A DNA stretch of 64,000 nucleotides from Selaginella tamariscina (taxonomy: Eukaryota; Streptophyta; Lycopodiopsida; Selaginellales; Selaginellaceae): contig PUQB01000230.1 in the NCBI GenBank assembly GCA_003024785.1, forward strand, positions 259,606 to 323,605. Direction: 5' to 3'. Below, piece after piece: positions 11,223 through 22,399 of this stretch (position 1 is the first letter of the stretch; each line of letters opens with the position of its first letter). The translations under genes were made by a program, and so were the position numbers. The notes below the pieces were generated by a model. The model had not been told where the DNA came from and made no database searches. It saw only the letters and a list, made by a program, of their open reading frames with translations.

Positions 11223-12287
11223 TGTCATAGTTTTTACTATGACTCGACCCTTACTTTGGGGTTTGATTATTATTACCTATTGGATTATGTGACAAACCCT
11301 AGATGTAAAAGAAACAGGCCCGCATAGTGCACTTGGGTATCTAGTGATGGTCTGGTTGGGTGTTGTTAGGTATTTGCAAGAAACTCTAGGCGAAGCTAGC
11401 ACTTCCATTTAGAGAACTCTCCCCTATTTTGACGTTCCAGATTAGGGTTCTTCGCAAAGTATAGCTGTCAAAATAAGGGTTAGGGACACCCCTAGGGTTG
11501 ACCTAACCCTAGGGTTTCCCTAACCCCATGCCCTAAACCCTCCCCTAGGGGTTAGGTTTAGGTTTATGTTAGGACAACTCATTTTTTCTAAGGGCTGGCA
11601 TTTCCGTGCCAGCCCACTTACTCACTTAGGAAAACAGGGCTGGGGGGGGGGGGGTCTGTCATATAAATAAGGTAGAGTATATGTAGTGAGGCTTCCTGGG
11701 TTCAAAAGAGATCATTAACCTCCTACTGGTGCAAGCTAAGCTTGTATCATCAAGGCGCAACCCTCTATTGTGTCACCCTAACTACCATACGACAAAGGTA
11801 CGTCCCACCTTTAGACTATCCTTATCGTTGGTAGGATCACACCTTTATGATGGGAGTACGTTACTTTCAAGGAGTTAGTTAGATTCCTTGGCCCGAAAAC
11901 CTGCTCGCAAGCTCAAAGGCGTTGCCCGAGTTCACGTTCCGCAAACTAGTGGTTGAGGCCTTGCTTCGGCCGCCTCAACCACGCCAAACTAGGAACGACA
12001 CCTAAGGCTCGGCTAGTCCATGTATCCTGATTCACAAGGTGAGTCTCGTTCGTGGGCTTAGTCAGTTAGGGGTTTTGAGTTCCTAAGGCTTGGGTTCCTA
12101 ATACGAGTTATTTTACCAGATTCCGTGGGGTTTCCAGAGAGGGGATTCTAGGGTTGGCACCTGGCAAGCTCTTCCGAGTCTCGGCCAGTTCGGAGCACTC
12201 CACTGTTGGAATTGCTGTCGCAATCTTGCTGCAGAGACGCTGGCAAGTGCTTTAGCGCCTTTGTGGCACCAGGTAAAAACTCTGACA
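11223..12287 (+). repeat. Solo LTR-X, forward copy
   Basis: Begins TGTCATAGTTTTTACTATGA at 11223 and ends AAAACTCTGACA at 12287. Related copies recur at 24462-27701, 29279-29921 and 33688-35376. The first ~640 bp match those copies; the last ~420 bp instead match 3007-3327, so this is a shorter or recombined variant. It carries a G-run at 11642-11654, a TATA-like box, and CCTAAACCC/CCCTAGGG motifs at 11480-11570. Confidence 0.8.
11661..11671 (+). promoter_or_regulatory. TATA-like box in LTR-X
   Basis: ATATAAATAAGG lies just downstream of the poly-G tract in the forward LTR-X sense. The same pairing of G-run and ATAAATAAGG recurs in reverse orientation near 29465-29490 and 34940-34975 and forward near 24750 (ATATAAATAAGG). 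Conservation across copies makes it the likely LTR core promoter. Confidence 0.5.
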
Positions 12288-13182
12288 ATAAAAACTATGA
12301 CATAATCCATGTGTGATTAGGGTTATAAATAGATTGGTTAGGAATACACTTAATAATTGTTAAATCATAATAATTTAATACTCTTAACTTAAATGTTATC
12401 TTTAACCTATTTCTAAACTAAACCCTTAATGCAATTATTATTCTTAACCTAATGAATTTATCTTTAAAATTTATCCTTAAGCTCCTTAACTATTTGACAT
12501 AGTGAATTTATCTTTAAGTTTTTATGTTATTTAATAACTCGTAACTGAGTTAACCTGGTGAGTTTATCCCTAAGCTATACCTTAATCTCTTAAGCTTACC
12601 CCATGTCTAAGCTTAATTATTTGATGACCCTTAACTATGTTGTTATTCTTAATCTAACCCTTAATCTTAACCTAATGAATTTACCCTTAACCCAATTATA
12701 TCCTTAATCAGGTTTATTTATAACTTAAACCTTAACCTAGTGAGTTTATCCTTAAATTGGATTCTTAATTTAAATTTTTCTTAACTTAGTGAGTTTATCT
12801 TTAAATTAAACCTTTAACTCAATTATTATCCTTGTAAGTTTAAGATTACCATTAGGTTAAGTTTAAGATAATTATTAAATTGAATTTAAGAAAATTTTAA
12901 AATAACCATTGAATAAACCATCAGATTAAATTTGGAATAATTCTCAATTTAGAATAATCATAAGATAGAATTTATAAATAAACTTATTATTAAGGTACGG
13001 AATAAACTTATTATATAAGTGTGGATGTGTATATGTATACACATAAGAGTACATCATCAAAAATATCTCTATCGATATACAAATTTATATCACTTTACAA
13101 GCAAGTTGAGTAATAACATGAGTTAAAATGACAATTTACAACCTTCAAGTCTTTTAAATAACATAATTTTTAATATTAGCTT
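12288..13182. repeat. Degenerate CTTAACC / GTGAGTTTATCC-type repeat tract
   Basis: From about 12340 to 12960 the motif CTTAACCTAGTGAGTTTATC with spacers of TTAACCC or TTAATTTAA recurs many times at irregular 40-70 bp spacing, strongly diverged. No coding potential. It ends where TE-D is inserted at 13183. Confidence 0.6.
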
Positions 13183-13386
13183 TGAAAGACCGATATATAT
13201 TAAAAATGTCAGATACATTAAGCTACAAAAACCCTGCTTATATACAGGAGACCTCCTGCCACGTGGCACACATGCGACACGTGGCGCTGACACATGGCGG
13301 CCAGATCACCACCCATGTGTCACTATGCATGTGTGTATATACACATGCGTATTACGTTACTTACATATAATATACAGTATCTTACA
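13183..13386 (-). repeat. 3' LTR of TE-D (204 bp)
   Basis: TG...CA termini: TGAAAGACCGATATATATTA at 13183 to CAGTATCTTACA at 13386. In minus-strand sense a CCTGTATATAAGCAGGG segment (about 13228-13244) holds a good TATA box. It also contains ATGTGTGTATATACACAT, a near-perfect palindrome. Confidence 0.92.
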
Positions 13387-16300
13387 TTATCCCCCCTCTG
13401 CGGTTGTGTAGGTGATGGATCTGATGGTCCTGGATCCGTGTGAGTTGGGCCATCTAAGGTATGACCGAATGTAGTCAACGAGTCTCGAACAACAAACCGT
13501 TTCATTCGAACTACGTGAACTATTTTCAACCTCATGAGATCCCACCAACTGTACCTGATACACTTGAGGACCAACCTTTCGGAGAACTCGTAGGGACCAA
13601 GCCACTTATGTAATAAACCAGTTGCAAGCCCAGGTGCGGTTAACTTGGGGAAACGTACCAGTACTAAGTCACCGTCAGCATAGTCTGGTGGAGTTTGATT
13701 GTCGTGCATTGTAAGAAAGATTGTTGCTGTATTTGAGCCCGACCAAGATGTTCAGCAGACTCTGCACGCAGAAGAGGTAAGACAGCATCCAAATGTCGAG
13801 GCCCACATTTTCGCATCCTCAGCACGTGGCAGATTTGATGATAATCCAATTCACTAGGCAACTTAGGATCATATCCATACAATGCCTTGAATGGAGAGAT
13901 ACCAATCGAACTCTGAATGCCTGTTACATAAGCAAATCTCAAGCATCGCAAATACCAATCCTAGTCAGTGTGATTGAAGTTCACATACTTCGAGATCATA
14001 CCCTTGAAGGTCCGATTCAATCGTCCAAAACCATCAGTTTGTGGATGATATGGAGAGGCAAATGAGTGTTTACCCCTAACCTCTCACACAACACTCGGAA
14101 TACCTCTGCAATGAAAGCGGGGCCATTATCTGATAACATCTGCTCTGGACAAGAATGCTGCAAAAACCACATTATTGAACAAAAAAAAGCTGTTGACAGG
14201 GCAGTTGCATCCGGAAGAGCACCAACTCCACCCAACGAGTTAAATAATCAGATACGCAATGATGTACTGGTTACCTTGAGAAGAACGTGGAAAAGTCCCA
14301 TTAAATCCACTGCAATTAACTCAAAAGGGCGAGAGACGTTGATGGATTCTAACACCCCCATGGCCCGAGTCGTAGAGGAATTCCGAGTTTGACAAATGGG
14401 ACAACTCTGAATATACCTGATCACATCACCACGATGCTAGGCCAATAAAAGGATCTGCGGAGCTTCTCCAACACTCGTTGGTGACCAAGATGGACCTCCA
14501 ACAATAGGCGAATCATGATATGCTCGAAGAAGGTGTGGAACATATGTAGAGGGCACAGCCAATCGCCATCTGTCGTCTGGATTTGTCCCAATAAATACAA
14601 TAAACCATCCTGAAGTCGAAACTGAGCATGATATTGTCGAAACTGCGGTTCGGAAGAGGACTTGCAAACGCATCCCGTAATTGCCTCGTCCACGGTTCAC
14701 GTTTTTGGGCATCCTGCCACTGTTCCAAGGATGGTAAGTCGGCATCGAATACCTGAGGGCTTGTATCAAACCGAATGCTGCAGCGACTGCATGAGCAGGC
14801 AAAGTGGAATCAGAAAGGGGTGCTCGAGAAAGTGCATCCGCATCCACCATTGTTCGCCCAGGCCTGTGCACCACCTTAAAGTTATATACTTGGAGACGTA
14901 ATGCCCATCTGGCTACACGACCCACTAGATTCTTCCGTTTAGCAAGGAAGTGACAGCAGCATGATCACACTCAAAAGTGTTTCACTCCCATGTAAGTAGG
15001 CATGAAGTCGTTCAAACCCCAAACAGCAGCAAGGCATTCTTTTTCAGTAGTGGAATAATTCCGCTCAGCCAGCGTGAGTACTCGACTAATGTAAGCCACC
15101 GGGTGTCGAATTGAAGAATCCACAGCATCAGTTTGCATCAATACACCACCAATACCAACATCTGAGGCATCTACTCGTAAAATGAACGGACGAGTAAAAT
15201 CTGGGTATTGAAGCAATGGTGGAGTTGTCAGGAACTCTTTTAACTGGTCAAATGCCTGCTGACACCTGCGAGTCCACCTGAAAGATACCTGTGGACGAAC
15301 TAACTCCCGAAGAGGGGCAGTTCGATCAGTGAGATGATCGATGAATCGACCCAAGTACTGCACCGTGCCCAAGAAACGCTGGACTTCCTGTACTGTACGG
15401 GACGAGGGAACTCTCGAACAGCTCGCAACTTCATTGGATCCACCTGTAAACCCTCTCGAGATATACGGTAACCCAAGTAAGTGGTGTCGGTCGAACCAAA
15501 CACACACTTTTCAAGTTTCAACTTCAGGCCAACTTCTCGAAATCGATCAAGAACGCGCCGTACATCACGAATGTGATCCTCCCAAGAACCAGACCCATGA
15601 ATGAGCACATCGTCGATAAAATCGGCAGTGATATCAGGCATATCGGAGAGAAGCTCATCCATCATGCGTTGAAAGGTGGCAGGAGCTGAAGTCAATCCAA
15701 AAGGCATGACCAAAAACTCGTAAAGACCAAATGGTGTCCGGAAGGCCGTTTTTGGAATATCCTCCTCAGCCATAGGAACCTGCCAATATCCTGATGCCAA
15801 ATCCAACTTAGTAAACCATCGACTCTGACCCAAACGATCTAATAGATCGGCAGAGTTCGGAAGTGGATAGACATCTTTGATGGTAACATCGTTAAGAGGT
15901 CGGTAATCCACACAAAATCGGAGAGATCCATCAGGCTTGGGAACCAAATGAGGTTCACATGCCCATGGACTCCGTGACGGACGACACACTCGTTTACCAA
16001 TCATATCAGTAACAGCTGTTCGCATGGCTGATAACTCCTTTGGTGACCTGCGTCGAACCGGGACTTTGAAAGGCTTTGCATTGCCGGTGGGTATACAGTG
16101 TCGAGTCTTCACACGTGCACCTTGGGACAGATCAAATTTGAACAAACTTGCATACTGTTTCTTAAGTTGTTCGATGCAGTGTGCTCGACACTCAGGTGAC
16201 GGATCCGGCATTTGAACCTGTTGAGATGAACACCACCCCAAGACCGGAATCAAAGGAGCTGTATGCGTGATACAAACAGCAACAAGCTTCTCTGGACGTA

Positions 16301-16955
16301 AAGGAACAGACTGCAAAGACACAGACTCCAAGCGTAATACAGGAGGAGAGAGTGAAAAATCACATGTACCTTTCGACTGCTTTAACCAATCACATCCCAG
16401 AATGATGTCAAAGACCTGGGAAGGGACAACCCTAAGAGACCCAGAGGGAAACTTACAGTTGGCACCCATAACCAGCGTAGTCAAAGTGGTGTACTGTGAT
16501 ACTGCACGAGACTGCCCATTACCATATAAAATGTGCAAGACCTTATCTGCACGTCTTAAGGGTAATGAGCACCGATGCGCTAGAGAAGCAGTTATGGAAG
16601 ACATACTGGATCCTGTATCCACAAGCACTGTGACTGAAAGATCATTCACCGTGCAGAAAATGTGAAAACTGGATGATCTGGTGGAACTTGCAAACCTTGA
16701 TATGCATAGCGGAAAAAACATGGAGGTGAAGTCTCCATCGCACGGGATCCCTCCGTCGCCCGTACGATTACTGGTTTTCCGCAACAGATCCACCTGCAAG
16801 AGAGGCTTCGTCATCTGGAAGCTCATCATAGACATAATGGCCGCCACAGGCACACCATCCGGAACATATGGTCGCCAGCCTGGATGTGGTGGACGCCAAT
16901 CAGGATACACATCGCATGCCCGCCAAGTATGTCCAGCGCCCAACAGGCCCAACAA
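13387..16955 (-). CDS. pol: TE-D pol: protease, RT, RNase H, integrase (frame breaks in places)
   Basis: The first 551-residue open frame (16955-15300) holds the protease (VLVDTGSSMSS), RT (PHLVPKPDGSLRFCVDY, TAFRTPFGLYEFLVMPFGLT) and active site FIDD in ADFIDDVLIHG, a variant of the usual YxDD. RNase H follows (15507-14971, LRVDASDVGIGG, NYSTTEKECLA), then a zinc-binding integrase N-terminus (HLGHQRVLEKLRRSFYWP, about 14500), the integrase core (MLSDNGPAF, about 14120) and a C-terminal fold (DLVLVRFPKL, LLHKWLGPYEF). Breaks occur near 15450, 14900 and several points in the integrase. Confidence 0.9.
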
Positions 16956-17846
16956 TGAACTTGATTGGGTCGACCTGCATTGTTCCGATTCCTCCTGTCA
17001 CGAATCCGTGGATTTTGACCACCACGGGCAGGTACTGGAGCAGGTGCAGGACGATTTCGTGGAGGTGGTCCACGGGGTGGGCCCCGAGGTCGACCACGAA
17101 AGGCTTGCCGTGCGGGCACATATGCAGCAGCATCAACCTCCATTGGATCAGCACGCTGAACAAGAGGAGCAGGTAACCCAAGGGGAACACGGCCCTCACC
17201 AGGCACCAACTCAAAACGTTGAGCTAGTGCAAAAGCTTCCTCCAATGTGGTAGGACGAAGAGCCCGAACGAATCGAACAAGTTCGGGTCGCATAGTTGGC
17301 CATAACATACCGAGCTTAATGGGCTCAGGCATGTTAGGATATGCACGCCGAACTAAATCCCCGAACCTAATACTGAACCGCATAACAGACTCACCAGGAT
17401 GTTGTCGTATCGCATGCATTGTTGGAAAGCATCATCTGAATCCTCAACTTTGCCAAACGTACGTTTGAGGCATTCCGTTAACCGATTACTATTGGCTTGA
17501 ATCTCCGCAGCCAATCCATTATACCACTTGAGCGCAGGCCTTCCAAACATGTAGGGAATTCTCTGAGAGCACGGGCCTCATCCCAACCATGGTAACGAAC
17601 AATGACTTGGAAATGATCAAACCAGTGGTATACATCATCTCCCGGATCACCACAAAAAGATCGGGGTCGAACCCTCGGATTTGTGGCCTGTGAAGAAGAT
17701 GAAGGAGTACTAGAAGCAGATCCCCCGGCATGAGGCTCAGACGGGGAAGAGGAGGACGAACCCTCAACAAAGCGCTCCAACAACTTTGTTTGTGCATCAA
17801 TAGCAGTAGCAATAATGCTAAACGCCGTCTCCATATTCATCGTCAT
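16826..17846 (-). pseudogene. gag: TE-D gag
   Basis: Starts at ATG 17846 (MTMNMETAFSII), with a Ser-rich linker, then a capsid motif RPRSFCGDPGDDVYHWFDHF, ALKWYNGLAAEI and a late GESVMRFSIRFGDLVRRAYP segment, a Pro/Arg-rich stretch and a CCHC knuckle near 16970-16930 (CWAC ... GHTWRAC). Three frames are needed: breaks lie near 17530 and 17420 and within the knuckle, where one base is missing between the second Cys and the GAGH residues. The knuckle break lies near the gag/pol boundary and could instead be a natural frameshift site, but the first two look like indels. Confidence 0.85.
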
Positions 17847-17898
17847 GAAACACGAAAAGGAAAAGGCGGAAGAAAGGAATACCCAACTTCTCCACCAA

Positions 17899-18102
17899 TG
17901 AAAGAGCCGATATATATTAAAAATGTCAGATCATTAAGCTACAAAAACCCTGCTTATATACAGGAGACCTCCTGCCACGTGGCACACATGCGACACGTGG
18001 CGCTGACACATGGCGGCCAGATCACCACCCATGTGTCACTATGCATGTGTGTATATACACATGCGTATATACGTTACATTACATAATATACAGTATCTTA
18101 CA
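17899..18102 (-). repeat. 5' LTR of TE-D (204 bp)
   Basis: Near-identical to the 3' LTR, with the same TATA-containing segment. It lies immediately upstream of the gag start in the minus-strand direction. Confidence 0.92.
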
Positions 18103-18194
18103 GCTTGTATTAAATAATTATACTAATTATATAAGACTTGGACGATTGCACCTTCCAAACATAGCAATTGAAATAACTCTGTATGATGATTTAC

Positions 18195-21100
18195 TCAATC
18201 CAAAGAATACATTCTCATAACATGGGGGCTGGACATGCCTCCTTGTGTTACTCGACTGCACTGCAAGTGGCTCCTCAGGCCATCAAGACCCTGGATGGAG
18301 TTCCATGTGCAGGCCCGAGTGTTAAGAGCTACAGGAGCAGGTCCTTCCAAATATCTTTGCAGGATGAAGGCCATCTTGAGGCGCATTATCTTCACATTCC
18401 AACCACAGTTCTACCCAAAGTCAAAGAGGAGATTGTGTCAGATCAGTGGCGTCCCAACTGCGCTGTGACTCTCTATTTGCAGCGGTCCCAGGAGTTGAGC
18501 ATCACAATACGATCGACCGAACGACGCCCGCGAAAAACCGTCCTCTTGAGAAATACAAGCTGAAAGCAAACTCAACCTAGACATGAGATCATCCGCCAAG
18601 GAAAACTTGGCTTCAATAAGTTCCTCAGCCTCTGGAAGCCAACCAGCTCTTGCGAGTAGGTCAACAACACATCGATAATGGTCCAGCTCAGGTACAATAC
18701 CTCTATCGGCTCCCATCCATGTGAAGTTGCTAAGCCCTCATTTAGCATCCCCCCATGGCTACAGCGAAGAGAATACTCAGCAACGTCACAGAGTTTGGTG
18801 TCAGCCCCACCTGATCCATTGTCCAATAGAGCTCTAGAGCTTGCTTCACATAACAGAGCTCTGCATACGAACCGATCATGGCATTGAAACATACTACATT
18901 CTCACCAGCATCTTATCAAATACTGCTCTCGCTTCCTCGGCCACCCCACATTTCCCATACATGGTCACACAGCGGTTCCAACCATAACGTCCGAGTCGAG
19001 ACCACATTGGACTATCCTTGCGTGCAAACTTCTTCCAGCCCGAAGGCTCCCAGTTCCGGACAACCCACACAGGAGGTTAATGAAAGTTATATCGTTAGCC
19101 TTGACACCTTCCAAAATCCATACTGTGAACAAGTTTCAGCGCTGTACAAGCTGAAGTGTGGGCAAATGCAGATATCAATGCATTCCACGCTGAAGTCCCT
19201 GGTCTTCTCATGCGGTCGAAAGCCTGACACATACACACAACATTAGTATGCCAACTGACATAAGAAACGTAATGCTCACTCACCTTCTTTGACTCTGCAC
19301 AGCTCCCACATTTCCCATACATGTCAATGAGAGCGGACAGCAGATCATCACACTCAAGACCGTATTTTACGATCCTCTCGTGTACCCTCCGGCCGCATTC
19401 CAAGTTGCGTAATCCTGCACACGCATCAATAACACTCACGTATGTAACATCATCAGGCCTTACATGCGCGTCAATCTCCATACGCTCGTATAATGCAAGG
19501 CACTCCTCACAAAGCTCTAGCTGGGCAGTGCTGTGATGAGCGCATTCCATGTAACCACGTCTTTCTTATACATTCTTTCAAACACCAAAGCGCAGACCTG
19601 ATGTCTCCACATTTACCAGCATCGTTACCAGAGCTGTCATTACAACGGTGTTACTCTCGTAGCCATCGGCAATGATTCTCGAGTGGATTTTCCTACATTC
19701 CAGGAGATTATGTGCGCATGCAGAGATTACGTTTACGTAGGTCACACAGTTGGCTTCACACCGTCCAAATCCATTCTCTTGAAGAGAGCCAGTGCAGTAG
19801 TGTAATGCCCATTAGAGGCATTTGCTGCAATGACGATAGCCCATGAGAATACGTTTGGTTCCAGATGGTGGCAAAGACCGAGTTTGCCATGTCTGCGTTA
19901 CCAAGTTTTCCATACATCTCTAAAGACAATTGAGAAGCAGCCGCTCGGGATGGTGATGCCAAAGCTTGTGAATTCTCGAGTGAAGAAGTTTGCCTTGCTC
20001 AATGAGGTGTGAGCTCCACACTTGAGTACCAAGTTTGCCAAAGCTTGTACGTCCTGCTTATGCGATTCGTCGTTCAGCACAAGCTCTACTCTCTCCTTCA
20101 GACTTGAGATCTCACATAAGCTGCGGCGCCAATACCTGAACGACTTGAGAATGGACCTTCTCTTGCTTACTAACGCATTGCTTTCTGATGGCGTAGTATG
20201 CTCTGAGAGAGAGCAGTATGAAGAGAGAAGGGAAATCTAATAGACTATTCTCTCTCCGGAAAAACGATTGAAATATATACGATTCTAACCTTTGTGTTCT
20301 TTCTGGTTCTTTCTTTCAGTGTCCTGGCATACAATATCGCTCATCAATATATAGGCAGCTGCATCTTTTGTTTCATCAGCCATCAATGCATCAAATGCAA
20401 GCTTGCAAACTCCAGGTTGTTCCATTTCCTGCAGGCCCCTAGCAAAGTCGCCATGTAACAGTGTTGGCTGTCAGAGGCATATTTTCACAATAGAAACTGC
20501 CTCTTCCAGTCTATTTGCTCGGCCCAACATATCCACCATGCAGTATAGTGTTCCAGACTGGGTTTGATACCATGTTTGACATGGATTCGAAGCACATTTT
20601 AGCCTCTTCCACTAAGCCTGCATGGCTGCATGCTGTAAGAATACATATGAATGTGACACTGTTCAATTGCAAACCAGCTTCTCGAACACTCTCCACCACA
20701 TGAACCCTGCGATGAGTCCCCAATTGAGCTGTATCCTGCTATCAAAGCAGTCCAGGAAACTATATCTGGTGAGTGCATGCTGTTAAGCGTCACTCCAGCT
20801 ATATCCATGCTGCTGCACTTGCCATGAAATCCACCAAGGCATTTGCAACGACTTGTTCTGTCTCTACTCCAGTCTTGCAAATTCTCGCGTGAATCCACTG
20901 GCCAGCTGGTAGTGCAGCTAGACCGCCACATGCCTTAAGTGCAGCGACGTATGTCAAGCAGTCTGGTTCACAGCCCATGCTAGTGAACAATCCATAGCAT
21001 GCTGCATTCTTCCGCATTCATTAAACAGGTCCATCAACGTGGTGACCAAAACTACGTCGCACTGGTTTAATTTGCTTGTGAATGGCAATCCCCATCTCCA

Positions 21101-22399
21101 AGCAAGACTGTCTCTCCGACTCTCTCTCCATGGCCAGGCTTACGCATGCTTTCAGTATAGCATCATACGTGACATGGTCCGGTTCACAGTCCATGCTTGT
21201 GAACAAGTCTATAGCCACCAGGCTCTTGCCGTCTCCACATATCCGACAAGGAGACTTTCCAGGTAACGACGTTCCTACAGACCATTCTGTCAAAGATCTC
21301 TCGTGCACACTGCATGCTGCCGCATTTCCCATACGTGTCGACCAAAGCGCTTGCCAGAACTATGTCGGAATCGAGCCCAAGGATGCTAGTTGATTGTGAA
21401 TGGACATCGCCTTCTGAAGACAAAATTGCTTGTCCGAGTTTTCTCCGTGGCCAAACCTGCGCACGCCTTGAGGGCAGCAATATACAAGACAGGGTCCGCT
21501 TCACAGTCCAGGCTGGTTAACAAGTCTAGAGCTACTAAGCTCTCCCCGTTCTCCACGTATGCCAGAATGAAAGTACTCCAGGTGATAACATCCCTGTGAA
21601 TCATCGCTCCAAAACCTCCCTAGCATGATGCATGCTCCCACATTTCCCATACATGTCCAACAAAGAATTCCCCACAACTAAGTTAGAATCGAACCCACGC
21701 TCTTTAACTCTTCTGTGAATGTGAATCCCGTTTCAAGACAGAATTGCTTGTGCGATGCTCTCTCCATTGCCAACCCCCCACATGCCTTGAGTGCAACGTA
21801 CGTGACAGGGGTCGGTTCGCAATCCATGCTTGCGAACAGTTCCAGAGCTACCGAGCTGTTCCCATTATGCACGTATCCCAGAATGAGACAGTTCCAGGTG
21901 ACAACGTCCTTTCGATAATCCCTCGAATACCTTCCAAGCACATTGCATGCTCCCACACTTAGCGTACATGTCCAACAAGGCGCTTGCAACATCAGTTGGA
22001 GTCAAATCCGCATTCTTTTAACTCGTTGTGGATGACAATTCCTTTCTCGAGACCAAATGCCTTGTTGACTCCTTTTCACTGGCTAGGCTTGCACAGGCCT
22101 TGAGCGCAGCAACATATGCCACAGTGTTTGGTTCACAATCCATGTTAGTAACAAGTCCATAGCCGTTGGGCTTTGTCTGTTCTCCACGTATCCAAGAATG
22201 AGGGACGTCCAAGTACAACATCCCGACGGAGGGTCGTGTCGAAGACTTCTCTGGCCAATGCCATGCTCCCGCACTTGCTGTACATTGTGATCAGAGCGGC
22301 AGAAACGTACTTGTCGGTGTGACAGCGGGCTGCAACTGCATCTAGATGTAAGCTTTTTCCCGCCTTCCAAGTCCCTTGTCTTACTACATTGTTATGCAA
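18195..22399 (-). pseudogene. Decayed PLS-class PPR gene
   Basis: PPR proteins bind organellar RNA for editing, splicing or stability. Over 4.2 kb the minus strand carries a long series of PPR motifs in all three frames: ALITMYSKCGSMALAREVFD (about 22320), ALVDTYGKCGSMQCAREIFD (about 21340), ALIDMYGKCGSCAESKKV (about 19330), and a C-terminal ELDHYRCVVDLLARAGWLPE (about 18680) that is normally followed by an E motif. Almost every 100-250 bp a frame change or stop occurs. No DYW domain is recognised at the 3' end. The density of breaks is much greater than in the genes at 38-58 kb, so true decay is the best reading. Confidence 0.8.

Larger units (their letters stand above)
13183..18102 (-). mobile_element. 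TE-D: complete Ty3/gypsy retrotransposon
   Basis: Two 204-bp LTRs (13183-13386 and 17899-18102) enclose gag-pol on the minus strand. The LTRs are about 97% identical by eye (a handful of substitutions and 1-bp gaps). The flanks share GCTT (13179-13182 and 18103-18106), a probable target-site duplication. A purine tract follows the coding end (AGAGGGGGGATAA, minus strand, 13387-13399). The minus-strand sequence after the 5' LTR starts TTGGTGGAGAAGTTGGG, a plausible primer-binding site beginning TGG. No chromodomain is seen, so it differs from TE-B and TE-C. Confidence 0.93.

Noticed and set aside
14066-14392. Plus-strand 108-codon ORF in TE-D
   Set aside because: Antisense to the integrase core containing LSDNGPAF.
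16930-16980. Programmed frameshift at the TE-D gag/pol border
   Set aside because: No clear slippery site or pseudoknot was seen, and similar single-base breaks occur elsewhere in the same element; kept only as an alternative.
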